A DNA stretch of 64,000 nt from Nocardia cyriacigeorgica (GTDB lineage Bacteria > Actinomycetota > Actinomycetes > Mycobacteriales > Mycobacteriaceae). The notes below the pieces were generated by a model that saw only the letters and a list, made by a program, of their open reading frames with translations, was not told where the DNA came from and ran no database searches. Shown here in pieces: positions 1 to 8,228 of this stretch. Each line of letters starts with the position of its first letter. The first letter of the stretch is position 1. A program made the position numbers and the translations under genes. The stretch is from positions 202,488 through 266,487 of the forward strand of contig NZ_JARWNX010000056.1 of the NCBI RefSeq assembly GCF_029868385.1, in the 5' to 3' direction.

Positions 1-436
1 CCCGCACCACCTCGTCCCAGTCTGCGGGCGCCGCCAACGGCAGCCGATCCGTGCGGCGATGCTCGATCGCCGCAGCGCGCGCCACCACGCCGGGCGGCGG
101 GTCGGGCCACCGGCGGAAGGTCAGCCGGGCCAGTAGATCGGGACGAGCGATATCCGGGACACGCTCGATATCGGTATGCCAGCCACCCGCCGCCAGGACG
201 GTGCGCAGGTGGTGCAGCATGGTGCCGCAGCTGATCACCAGCTGACGGCCGCTCGGATCGGCAGATGCCAGGAGCCGGTCGTTATCGCGGTAGAGCCGCA
301 ATCGGGTGCCGTCGAACTCCCAGCGCCACGGCTGGGTGTTGTGGATCGACGGTGCGCGCCCGGCCTGTTCCAGCGCGTGCCGAACCGTCGCCAGATCGGG
401 CGCTGTGGATGTCACATCGGCGTTGGTATCGGTCAT
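1..436 (-). CDS. Acg-like nitroreductase-fold flavoprotein, 3' part cut by window edge
   Basis: Reading leftward from ATG 436-434, about 145 residues are visible before the window ends, so the C-terminal half is missing. Residues about 22-30 read APSIHNTQPW followed by RW, the FMN-binding signature of the Acg/nitroreductase family (M. tuberculosis Rv2032 and relatives), and a run like LLASADPSGRQLVISCG follows, also typical. Family members bind FMN and are often induced by hypoxia or stress; several lack nitroreductase activity and are thought to store or sequester FMN. It is divergently oriented to the formylglycine-generating enzyme gene with about 230 bp between the starts, where no clear operator was recognised. 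Family assignment is firm; the substrate is unknown. Confidence 0.8.
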   Translation of the reverse strand, partial: MTDTNADVTSTAPDLATVRHALEQAGRAPSIHNTQPWRWEFDGTRLRLYRDNDRLLASADPSGRQLVISCGTMLHHLRTVLAAGGWHTDIERVPDIARPDLLARLTFRRWPDPPPGVVARAAAIEHRRTDRLPLAAPADWDEVVR

Positions 437-665
437 GCACCCAGTGTTGCCCCCGCGCAACCCGCAGCGTATGGGCTTTGGGTTCCTCGATGAGGGCCGA
501 TGGTCACCCAAACGGCGCGGCTCCTCGCCCCGCGCGACGGGCGCCGGTCCCAGCGAAGTCCTGGTACGGGTGCGGCGAACGCGTCGAATATCGATCCGGA
601 CGAGACGACCCGGTTGTCGCGTGTCTTCGGTGGCACTCGGGCGCCCGGTGGTGCACCGTCGAATC

Positions 666-1586
666 ATGACCGACACGGCGGCACGATCTGTTCGCCCACC
701 AGGCATGGTGTGGATACCCGGTGGCAGGTTCGCGATGGGTTCGCAGGACTTCTATCCGGAGGAACGTCCGGTACGGCAGAAGCAGGTGGGTGGGTTCTGG
801 ATGGATGAGCATCCGGTCACGGTGGCCGAGTTCCGTCGTTTCGTGAAGGACACCGGTCACCTCACCACCGCCGAGCAGGTACCGGTCGCCGACGATTTCC
901 CTGGCGCCGATCCGGCGACGCTCGTACCGGGCTCGCTGGTGTTCACGATGACGTCCTGGCCGGTGGATCTCGACGACTGGCGTCGGTGGTGGGCCTATGT
1001 TCCCGACGCGCAGTGGCGCAGACCCACCGGGCCGGCGAGCACGCTCGACGGCAGGCAGCATCATCCGGTCACCCATGTCTCCTACGCCGATGCCCTCTCC
1101 TACGCCGACTGGTCGGGCAAATCGCTGCCGACCGAAGCGGAGTGGGAATTCGCCGCACGCGGCGGCCTCGAGGGTGCGGTGTTCCCCTGGGGTGACGAGT
1201 TCATGCCGAACCATCGCAGGATGGCCAATACCTGGCACGGCCGATTCCCGTGGGAATACGAGGCGGGCCGCAAGCACGAGCAGTCGCCGGGAACGACTCC
1301 GGTGCGGTCCTATCCGCCCAACGGGTACGGCCTCTACGACATGGTCGGCAATGTCTGGGAGTGGACCGCCGACCACTACCGCGACAGCCACGACGCGCCC
1401 GTGCGGTCGTGCTGTGCGCCGCAGACGCCGCCGCACGATACCGCCGCGATGCGGTATCGGGTCACCAAGGGCGGATCGCATCTGTGCGCCCCGAACTACT
1501 GCTTCCGCTACCGCCCGGCAGCACGTCAGCGGCAGTCGGAGGACACCTCCACCTGCCACCTCGGGTTCCGCTGCGTGATCCGGTGA
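666..1586 (+). CDS. Formylglycine-generating enzyme (sulfatase-modifying factor)
   Basis: A 306-residue protein, close to the length of M. tuberculosis Rv0712. It oxidises a cysteine of the sulfatase CxPxR motif to C-alpha-formylglycine. The N-terminal part has the FGE-sulfatase opening MVWIPGGRFAMGS and GFWMDEHPVTVAEF; the core motifs PTEAEWEFAARGG and NGYGLYDMVGNVWEW are present. The catalytic copper-binding pair is seen near the C-terminus as Cys274 and Cys279 in GGSHLC-x4-C, five residues apart as in characterised FGEs. I chose ATG 666 because the conserved domain begins about 13 residues later; an open frame continues upstream but is arginine-rich and non-conserved. The sulfatase gene it would activate begins 172 bp downstream, so the pair forms an enzyme/maturase unit. 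Confidence 0.92.
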   Translation: MTDTAARSVRPPGMVWIPGGRFAMGSQDFYPEERPVRQKQVGGFWMDEHPVTVAEFRRFVKDTGHLTTAEQVPVADDFPGADPATLVPGSLVFTMTSWPVDLDDWRRWWAYVPDAQWRRPTGPASTLDGRQHHPVTHVSYADALSYADWSGKSLPTEAEWEFAARGGLEGAVFPWGDEFMPNHRRMANTWHGRFPWEYEAGRKHEQSPGTTPVRSYPPNGYGLYDMVGNVWEWTADHYRDSHDAPVRSCCAPQTPPHDTAAMRYRVTKGGSHLCAPNYCFRYRPAARQRQSEDTSTCHLGFRCVIR

Positions 1587-1758
1587 TATCGGTTCGCCGC
1601 GCCGCCACGTCCTGCGGGAACCACGGGTCGGGTCTCGATTCGGTGTCCGACACCATCGTGTTTCGCACCGACTCCCCCGATGTCTGCCTAGCATGAGTTG
1701 ATCAGGTCCCGCACCCCTCGGTGGGTGAGAGAGACGATGCAGCGAAAGGCGGGCAACC

Positions 1759-4116
1759 GTGGCTGGAACGTTCCGTGGTGTGATCAACGAAGATATTCGC
1801 GATTCGGTCCCGGATTGGTCGCCCTATGAGGCGCCGAAAGCTCCCGACGGTGCGCCGAATGTGGTCTATGTCGTGCTCGATGATGTCGGTTTCGGCGCGA
1901 TCAGTTGTTACGGCGGCCCGATCGAGACGCCCAATATCGACCGCATCGCCGACCGGGGTCTGCGTTACAGCCAATGGCACACCACCGCGCTGTGCTCCCC
2001 CACCCGCTCGGCGCTGCTGACCGGCCGCAACCACACCACCAACGGTATGGCCTGCATCAGTGAGGCCGCAGTCGGTTTTCCGAACGCCAACGGCCGTATT
2101 CCCGCCGAATGCGCCACGCTCCCCGAAATCTTGGTCGAGCACGGATTCTCCACGGCAATGGTCGGCAAATGGCATCTGTGTCCGGAGGACGAATCCAATC
2201 TCGCCGCCACCCGCCGCAATTGGCCGCTCGGCCGCGGGTTCGAACGGTTCTACGGATTCCTCGGCGCCGAGACCAGCCAGTGGTATCCCGATCTGGTCCA
2301 CGACAATCACCCGGTGGAGCAGCCACGCTCACCGGAAGACGGCTACCACTTCAGTGAGGACATCACCGACAAGGCCATCGCCTATATCGATGACGTCAAG
2401 GCCATCGCGCCCGAACGCCCGGTGTTCCTCTACTACGCCCCCGGCTGCGCGCACGCACCCCATCAGGCGCCGAGGGAATGGATCGACCGCTACCGCGGAC
2501 GTTTCGACGACGGCTATGAGGCGATGCGCGAACAGATCCTGGCCAGGCAGAAGGAACTCGGACTCGTCCCGGCCGACACCGAACTGCCGCCGATCAATCC
2601 GATCGGCGGCCCCGATACCCGCAGCGGTCCCGAGGGTCAGCCGTTCCCGCCGCTCGATTACACCCGGCCCTGGGCCGAACTCGACGACGGGGAGCGCCGG
2701 TTGTTCGCGCGTATGGCCGAGGTGTACGCCGGATTCGTTTCTCACTGCGATCAGCAGATCGGGCGCCTGCTCGACTATCTGGATGGTACCGACCAGCTCG
2801 ACAACACGATTTTCGTGGTGGTCTCCGATAACGGCGCCAGCGGTGAGGGCGGGCCCAACGGATCGGTCAACGAGAACAAATTCTTCAACAATGTCGCCGA
2901 CGATATCGCCGAGAACCTCGCCATGATCGATGAACTCGGTGGTCTGGAAACCTACAACCACTATCCGAACGGCTGGGCCATGGCCTTCAATACCCCGTTC
3001 AAGATGTGGAAGCGGTATTCGTTCAACGGCGGCACCTGCGATCCGTGCATCATCTCCTGGCCCGAGGGCATCACCGCGCGCGGCGAGGTCCGCGACCAGT
3101 ATCACCATGCCGTCGATATCGTGGCGACCGTCCTCGATTGTCTCGGCCTCGAGCTGCCCGATACCGTGAAGGGCAATCCGCAGATCCCGTTGCAGGGCAC
3201 CAGCATGCGTTACAGCTTCGATGCGCCCGATCTACCTTCGGCCAAACCCTGCCAGTTCTATTCGATGCTCGGTACCCGCGGGATATGGCACAACGGGTGG
3301 AAGGCGGTCACCACCCATCCCGCCATCAGCGGTTGGGGCGGCTACTCCGGCGACACCTGGGAGCTGTACCACACCGATGTCGACCGCTCCGAACTCCACG
3401 ATCTCGCCGCCGAGCAACCGCAGCGGCTCACCGAGCTGATCGGGCTCTGGCATTACGAGGCCGGAGCCAACCACGCCTACCCGCTCGACGACCGCTCCGC
3501 GCTGGAGATCCTGTCCACGCCACGACCCCAACCCACCGCCCCACGCAACCGCTACGTCTACCACCCCGGTGGCGCCGAAGTACCCGAAGGCGTCGCGGTC
3601 AATATCCGCAATCGGTCCTACGCCATCGGCGCCCATGTCGATCTGCCCGCGCCGGGTGCGTCGGGGGTGCTGTTCTCCCACGGCGGACGTTTCGGTGGGC
3701 ACGCACTGTTCCTGCGCGATAACCGCCTGCACTACGTGTACAACTTCCTCGGCACCGACCGTCAGCATGTCGCGGCTACCGAGGACCTGCCCACCGGTAC
3801 GGATCTGATCCTCGCGGCGTCGTTCGACAAGGACGGTGAGGTGTCCCCCGGTGTCGCCACCGGCATTCTGAGCCTCTACCACGGTGACCGGAAGGTCGGC
3901 GAGGCGCGGATCAAGACCCAGCCCGGCAAATTCACCCTCGCCGGTGAAGGGCTCAACGCCGGTCGTGACGGCTGCGATCCGGTGACCGACCGTTATCCCG
4001 GACAGGCGCCGTGGGCGTTCTCGGGCGGCACCCTGCACAAGGTCGTGATCGATGTCAGCGGCGAACCGTATATCGACCTCGAGCGGGAAGCCGAAGCCAT
4101 GCTGGCCCGCGAATAG
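1759..4116 (+). CDS. atsA: Type I arylsulfatase (AtsA-like)
   Basis: A 785-residue sulfatase, matching the length of M. tuberculosis AtsA (Rv0711). It hydrolyses sulfate esters. The alkaline-phosphatase-fold metal site begins with Asp41-Asp42 in VVLDDVGFG; the maturation and catalytic motif CSPTR has its Cys at residue 79, followed by SALLTGR, so it should be converted to formylglycine by the neighbouring FGE. Further motifs are KWHL, a DNG segment (VVSDNGASGEGG) and a lysine-containing WKRYSFNGGT. The C-terminal 150 residues form a beta-rich accessory domain usual for this subfamily. The start is GTG, preceded by a GAAAGG-like Shine-Dalgarno at about 1743-1749. No signal peptide is visible, implying a cytoplasmic enzyme. 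The natural substrate is not evident. Confidence 0.9.
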   Translation: MAGTFRGVINEDIRDSVPDWSPYEAPKAPDGAPNVVYVVLDDVGFGAISCYGGPIETPNIDRIADRGLRYSQWHTTALCSPTRSALLTGRNHTTNGMACISEAAVGFPNANGRIPAECATLPEILVEHGFSTAMVGKWHLCPEDESNLAATRRNWPLGRGFERFYGFLGAETSQWYPDLVHDNHPVEQPRSPEDGYHFSEDITDKAIAYIDDVKAIAPERPVFLYYAPGCAHAPHQAPREWIDRYRGRFDDGYEAMREQILARQKELGLVPADTELPPINPIGGPDTRSGPEGQPFPPLDYTRPWAELDDGERRLFARMAEVYAGFVSHCDQQIGRLLDYLDGTDQLDNTIFVVVSDNGASGEGGPNGSVNENKFFNNVADDIAENLAMIDELGGLETYNHYPNGWAMAFNTPFKMWKRYSFNGGTCDPCIISWPEGITARGEVRDQYHHAVDIVATVLDCLGLELPDTVKGNPQIPLQGTSMRYSFDAPDLPSAKPCQFYSMLGTRGIWHNGWKAVTTHPAISGWGGYSGDTWELYHTDVDRSELHDLAAEQPQRLTELIGLWHYEAGANHAYPLDDRSALEILSTPRPQPTAPRNRYVYHPGGAEVPEGVAVNIRNRSYAIGAHVDLPAPGASGVLFSHGGRFGGHALFLRDNRLHYVYNFLGTDRQHVAATEDLPTGTDLILAASFDKDGEVSPGVATGILSLYHGDRKVGEARIKTQPGKFTLAGEGLNAGRDGCDPVTDRYPGQAPWAFSGGTLHKVVIDVSGEPYIDLEREAEAMLARE

Positions 4117-4199
4117 GCCATGGCCGCGTGATTCCCGGTGTCGCGCAGGGGATCACGCGGAAACGGCACGTTCGCGCGGGCGCCGGGTATCCGCTGTGC

Positions 4200-5165
4200 T
4201 CACTGCGTCGCCGTCGTTGTCGCATCGTTGCCTGTGCCGAAGACGGTGTGCCAATCGTCGCGGATGCTGACGACGGTCCAGCCCTGCCGGTGTGCGTGGT
4301 CGAGGGCCTGCTCCGCACCGTGGACGTAGTCGAATTCCCGCTCGGCGTCGTCGTGCTGGATCAGTATCCGCAGAGCGGGCCGGTCCGGGATCTCGGAGAA
4401 CGCCAGCATCGGCACGTCGCCGTTGGAGTTGCCCACCGACAGGATGGGCCGCCGCCCGATCCTGCTCCAGATGCGGATCGGCTTCTGCGGGCCGTCGTCG
4501 AAGTAGTCCATCGCCGGTTGATAGAGCAGCTGCGAGGTCCCCTGTTCGGCGCGGTAGGTCAGGCCGAGCGCACTACCGATGACCCGCTCCGGCGGCACAC
4601 CGTAGAGGGTGTCGGCGACCGGGCGCATGAAATCGCGGTCGCCGCCCGAGGCGATGTAATTGGTGAACCCGTGCGCGGTGAGATATCCCATCAGCTCCGC
4701 CATCGGGGTGTAGCCGCAGTCGCGGTAGGGACGCGGCAGGCTGGGGTGGTCGGCGGTGTCGAAGAAGTCCTCGACCCGCCGCTGATAGTCCTCCACCGTC
4801 AGATCGCCGAACGCCCGGCTCATACCGTCGATCAGCACCGTCAGATTCGTGTCGTCGCCGCGATAGTGCTCGATCAGAGCCTGGTTCATCCACTCCAGAT
4901 CACCCGCGTAGGCGGCCAGCCACGGTTGCTGCGAGCGCAACGACGGATCGTCGCGCGCCATCTCCGCCAGCCGCCGCACGGTGAAATCCAGCTGCGGTTG
5001 CATGGGCCGCTCACACCACAGGGTGCCGTCGTTGTCGAACACCGCGATCCGCGCCACCGGTTCCACGTGATCCGGGCTGCCCGGATCGCATACGCGTGCC
5101 ACGAACTCCCTGATCGCGGCACGCGCACCGCCCTCGGCCCACGACGCCAGCTGATCGACCGTCAC
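4200..5165 (-). CDS. HAD-superfamily phosphatase (phosphoserine-phosphatase-like)
   Basis: About 321 residues. Motif I is VFDNDGTLW near residue 42 with the two catalytic aspartates in DNDGT; motif II is the Ser in YIASGGDRDF; motif IV is the acidic NSNGDVPML, together giving a HAD aspartyl-phosphatase of the SerB-like subclass with a long helical cap (residues about 60-190). The substrate cannot be inferred; a phosphorylated small molecule is expected. A GTG at 5171 is possible, but the strong AGGAGG at 5173-5178 lies only 1 nt from it and 7 nt from the next in-frame GTG at 5165, so I take 5165. The gene converges on the arylsulfatase with 83 bp between the stops; no functional link is evident. 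Confidence 0.85.
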   Translation of the reverse strand: MTVDQLASWAEGGARAAIREFVARVCDPGSPDHVEPVARIAVFDNDGTLWCERPMQPQLDFTVRRLAEMARDDPSLRSQQPWLAAYAGDLEWMNQALIEHYRGDDTNLTVLIDGMSRAFGDLTVEDYQRRVEDFFDTADHPSLPRPYRDCGYTPMAELMGYLTAHGFTNYIASGGDRDFMRPVADTLYGVPPERVIGSALGLTYRAEQGTSQLLYQPAMDYFDDGPQKPIRIWSRIGRRPILSVGNSNGDVPMLAFSEIPDRPALRILIQHDDAEREFDYVHGAEQALDHAHRQGWTVVSIRDDWHTVFGTGNDATTTATQ

Positions 5166-5324
5166 GGCCACACCTCCTCACCTCGGCTCTCACCGCCACC
5201 GAACCCGCTCGGATGGCACCGCGCTTCATCCATTACAGGTGAAATCCGGGTCGACGACCGGTCCGGGCGGCGGAGCATCGGCTAACGTAGGACAGCCGGG
5301 CAAGCCAGGAGGATCGAGCGCCAC

Positions 5325-7046
5325 GTGACGACCGTGCAACACCCCGTGGTGCCGCTCCACGGCGCGAGCAAGCGATGGTCCACGCTGCCGACCACTCATG
5401 CGGTGCTCCTGATCGCACACAACATCACCACACTCACCAGAATTCTCGACGTCATTCCGGCATTCGAGAACGATGTACGAATTCAGCTGTGCTTCACATG
5501 CACCGAATCCGATCCGTTTCGAGAAGACCTCGACCGCGCAATTCTGCACACCGAAGTCATCCACATTCCATGGCATGAGGCGATCGACACCGATTTCGAT
5601 CTGGTCATATCCGCGAGCCATCACGACGGCATCGAGAAAATAACGTCACCGCTCGCAATACTTTCACACGGAATCGGATATACTAAATACTCACCCCAGG
5701 AGCCAGGAGCCAGGAGCCAGGAGCCAGGAGCCAGGAGCCAGGAGCCAGGAGCCAGGAGCCAGGAGCCAGGAGCCAGGAGCGTTTTCGGTCTTTCACCCGA
5801 GTGGGTGTTGCGTGACGGAGCGCCCTTCGCACGCGCACTTGTCTTGTCCCACACCAGCCAACTCGACCGACTCCGGGCCAGCGCGCCCGCTGCCGCGTCG
5901 GCGGCATTCATCGCGGGTGATCCCTGCTTCGACAGGATCGTCGCGAGTGTGCAGTTCCGGGCCCGATATCGACGTGCCCTGGGAATCGGTGACCGGACGC
6001 TGGTGTACGTCTCCTCGACTTGGTCGGAGAACTCCGCGCTCGGCACCCGCTTCGGCCTCGTCCGTGAACTGCTCGCCGAACTTCCCCGCGATTCTTATGC
6101 CGTAGCGATCGCGCTGCATCCGAATATCTCCCATCGGCACGGACCGGGACAAGTCCGACTGTGGTACGCCGACTGCCTGCGCTCAGGATTGATAATCCTG
6201 CCCGAAATAGACGGCTGGCGCACAGCCATGATCGCGGCAGACGTCGTCATCGGCGACAGCGGTTCGGTAACCGGGTACGCTGCCGCAATCAACCGCCCCA
6301 CGATGATCACCGAATTTCCCGCTATCCCCGACGGAACACCGATTTCCGAATTGCAGAGATCGGCCCCGCGACTGCCACCACACGGCCCGTATCTGCGTCA
6401 TATCGAAGCGGCCCGCACCGAACACACCACGGAGAGGTTCGCGGCGGTGTCGGCCCTGGTGACCTCCGAACCCGGACGGTCGCTACAGCTGCTGCGGTCG
6501 TTGTTCTATCGGATCCTCGAACTGCCGCCCCCGGATTGTGAACCGCCCCTGTCGATTCTGCCCACCCCGACCGTCCGGGCGAAGCCTGAAACATTCGCTG
6601 ACTACGTCACGACCACGATCGACGGCGCCACGGTCCGCCTCGTCCGCCGCCCGGCCGAGACGCAGCGCACCCTGGCAGGACGTATCGGCGGCATCGGTGG
6701 ACACATGTGTTGTGCGACCGACTATCCGCTGCGTTCACTGCGCGAGAATGCCGACGTCCTGGTCGGGCTCCCCGCAGACGTCGACGACGACCGGGCGGCG
6801 TGGTTGGCGGCGACGCTCACCGACCACCCGCTGTGCACGATCGTGGCGATCGCCGACGGTGACACCTGTACGGCACGAACCCGCTACGGCGACACGGTGA
6901 CACTGACCGGATGCCCGGCGGCGGTGTCGGCATCAGCGCTGTACGCATGGATCGAGGCCGGTATCGACCTACCTGCCTCGGAGGCGATCGCCGTCGTACT
7001 CGGCGACATCGAGTACGAGCTGCTGCTCACCCCGTGTCCTGACTAG
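5325..7046 (+). CDS. Glycosyltransferase-like protein (GT-B/CDP-glycerol-transferase-like) interrupted by heptanucleotide repeats
   Basis: A 573-residue protein. Residues 1-120 look like an N-terminal Rossmann-type half (VLLIAHNITTL, then LAILSHGIGYTKYSP); residues about 180-400 look like the nucleotide-binding half of CDP-glycerol glycerophosphotransferase/GT-B enzymes (LVYVSSTW, AIALHPN, AADVVIGDSGSVTGYAAAINRPT). The C-terminal 150 residues are unassigned. Between the halves, residues about 125-152 are a tandem SQEPGAR heptapeptide encoded by a 7-bp repeat, so copy-number changes would shift the frame. GTG 5325 has AGGAGG at 5307-5312, a rather long 12-nt spacing. The stop overlaps the stop of the convergent lipoprotein gene. 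Role is inferred as surface-polymer or polyketide-sugar transfer; specificity is unknown. Confidence 0.7.
   Translation: MTTVQHPVVPLHGASKRWSTLPTTHAVLLIAHNITTLTRILDVIPAFENDVRIQLCFTCTESDPFREDLDRAILHTEVIHIPWHEAIDTDFDLVISASHHDGIEKITSPLAILSHGIGYTKYSPQEPGARSQEPGARSQEPGARSQEPGARSVFGLSPEWVLRDGAPFARALVLSHTSQLDRLRASAPAAASAAFIAGDPCFDRIVASVQFRARYRRALGIGDRTLVYVSSTWSENSALGTRFGLVRELLAELPRDSYAVAIALHPNISHRHGPGQVRLWYADCLRSGLIILPEIDGWRTAMIAADVVIGDSGSVTGYAAAINRPTMITEFPAIPDGTPISELQRSAPRLPPHGPYLRHIEAARTEHTTERFAAVSALVTSEPGRSLQLLRSLFYRILELPPPDCEPPLSILPTPTVRAKPETFADYVTTTIDGATVRLVRRPAETQRTLAGRIGGIGGHMCCATDYPLRSLRENADVLVGLPADVDDDRAAWLAATLTDHPLCTIVAIADGDTCTARTRYGDTVTLTGCPAAVSASALYAWIEAGIDLPASEAIAVVLGDIEYELLLTPCPD
5696..5780 (+). 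repeat. Heptanucleotide tandem repeat AGCCAGG, about 12 copies, inside a coding region
   Basis: From 5701 there are 11 perfect AGCCAGG units (5701-5777), preceded by a partial CCAGG at 5696-5700 and followed by AGC. The unit is not a multiple of three, so three units encode one SQEPGAR heptapeptide in any of the three frames, while gain or loss of one unit moves the exit frame. In the present state the exit frame continues to 7046. One alternative frame meets TGA at 5813-5815; the other ends near 6105. This is the architecture of a phase-variable simple-sequence contingency locus. Confidence 0.95.
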
Positions 7047-8125
7047 CAGCGTTCGTACTGACGCGCGAAGGGCTCCGACTCCGGTGCCACCTCGCGCGCG
7101 GATTCCGGGCAGCCGCCGACGAGAACAGCGAAACCAGGGCCGTTGCGCATGACGATCGTGTAGTCGACCACACCGCCGCGCTGGGATAGGTGGCGCAGAT
7201 GCCGGTCGGCGAGTTGCGTCGCCTGCGCAGCGCTGAATTCCTCTCCGACGGGCGGGAATACCGTGATGTCCAGTGCGCGGCCTGCTGTCGCGGGCGGGTC
7301 GAATACCGACACCTCGACGATGAACGGCATGGGTTGATCGGTCAGGAACCACTCCCACACTTCGAGTTCGCCGTCGGCGGGGAAGCGGGGGCGGCGGTTC
7401 GAGTGGGCCGGTGCGGGTTCCAGTCTCGAATATTGCTCGGACATGCTCTCCCCATGGACGGGCGACACTGTCCAGTCGTTGGATGCCAGTTCCGGGAAGT
7501 CCTGGATGATTCGGCGCATCGCCGCGGTGGCACGCCGAGGTTCGGCTTCCGAGCCGGCTCGGACACTGATGTCCGCGCCTGCTGCGGCCTGCACGCCGTG
7601 GGTGGTCCAGTGGATCTCCGCGCCGGTATCGGCCAGCGACAGTCGGGTCCAGGTGGATGCCGCGTCCGCTTCCACCGCCACGTCCTGCCCGAACGGCCAG
7701 CTCCCGAAAAAGGAGTCCGCCATCCGGCGGATCTTCACCAAGGTCGAGTCGCCGCGATAGTGCGGCGGCAGTTGCTGTGCACCCAGGACACGCACGACAG
7801 CCGCCGTCTCCGCCGGTGTGACACCGTCGTCGAGCCGCACATCGAGCTTGGACGTGTAGTACGAGTTGGGGCCATACGGGTGGTACTGGAACGTATGTGA
7901 CGCCTCGACCACTCCTGGCAGGGCCTCGACGGCCGTTTCGATCACCCCGGACCAGCTGTCACGCTCGGTCTGATCGGGCCCCGTCGGAAAGGTGGCCGTC
8001 TCGGTCGTCTGGGACCGGTTGTCGGGCTCGGCCTGATCGGGCCCTTGCGGGGACGAACATCCGGTCAGTAGGGCTGCCGCCATCAGCACGATGACGACCG
8101 GGGTGGTGAAACGCATGGCGTTCAT
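7043..8125 (-). CDS. Secreted lipoprotein of unknown function
   Basis: About 360 residues. The N-terminus MNAMRFTTPVVIVLMAAAL is a lipoprotein signal with lipobox LTGC, Cys at residue 23, followed by a Pro/Gln/Asp-rich linker. The mature part has no family I recognise; it contains segments such as VVEASHTFQYHPYGPNSYYTS and ends with a Cys pair (GGCPESA and YERC) that could form a disulfide. Similar actinobacterial envelope lipoproteins occur without known role. ATG 8125 is taken; ATG 8116 is possible, and neither has a strong Shine-Dalgarno. It lies 103 bp downstream of the STAND NTPase gene on the same strand and may be co-transcribed with it. Confidence 0.75.
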   Translation of the reverse strand: MNAMRFTTPVVIVLMAAALLTGCSSPQGPDQAEPDNRSQTTETATFPTGPDQTERDSWSGVIETAVEALPGVVEASHTFQYHPYGPNSYYTSKLDVRLDDGVTPAETAAVVRVLGAQQLPPHYRGDSTLVKIRRMADSFFGSWPFGQDVAVEADAASTWTRLSLADTGAEIHWTTHGVQAAAGADISVRAGSEAEPRRATAAMRRIIQDFPELASNDWTVSPVHGESMSEQYSRLEPAPAHSNRRPRFPADGELEVWEWFLTDQPMPFIVEVSVFDPPATAGRALDITVFPPVGEEFSAAQATQLADRHLRHLSQRGGVVDYTIVMRNGPGFAVLVGGCPESAREVAPESEPFARQYERC

Positions 8126-8228
8126 TCTGCGGCCGACACGATGCGGCGTCGAACGTGCGGAGGTGCAAGGCTGGGAAGGGTGCGGAGAAGGTGGGCCCAC
8201 GCCCGGCCCACCGACTCAGGAGACCGAC

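Noticed and set aside
504..1787. Long minus-strand open frame opposite the FGE gene
   Set aside because: Arginine/histidine-rich antisense translation with no motif; the plus strand carries a complete FGE with catalytic cysteines.
5696..5780. Possible CRISPR-like array
   Set aside because: The 7-bp units are contiguous with no spacers, so it is a simple tandem repeat.
5621..6046. Minus-strand frame with LLAPGSW repeats
   Set aside because: The antisense reading of the AGCCAGG tract; flanks show no family, while the plus strand has a coherent protein on both sides.
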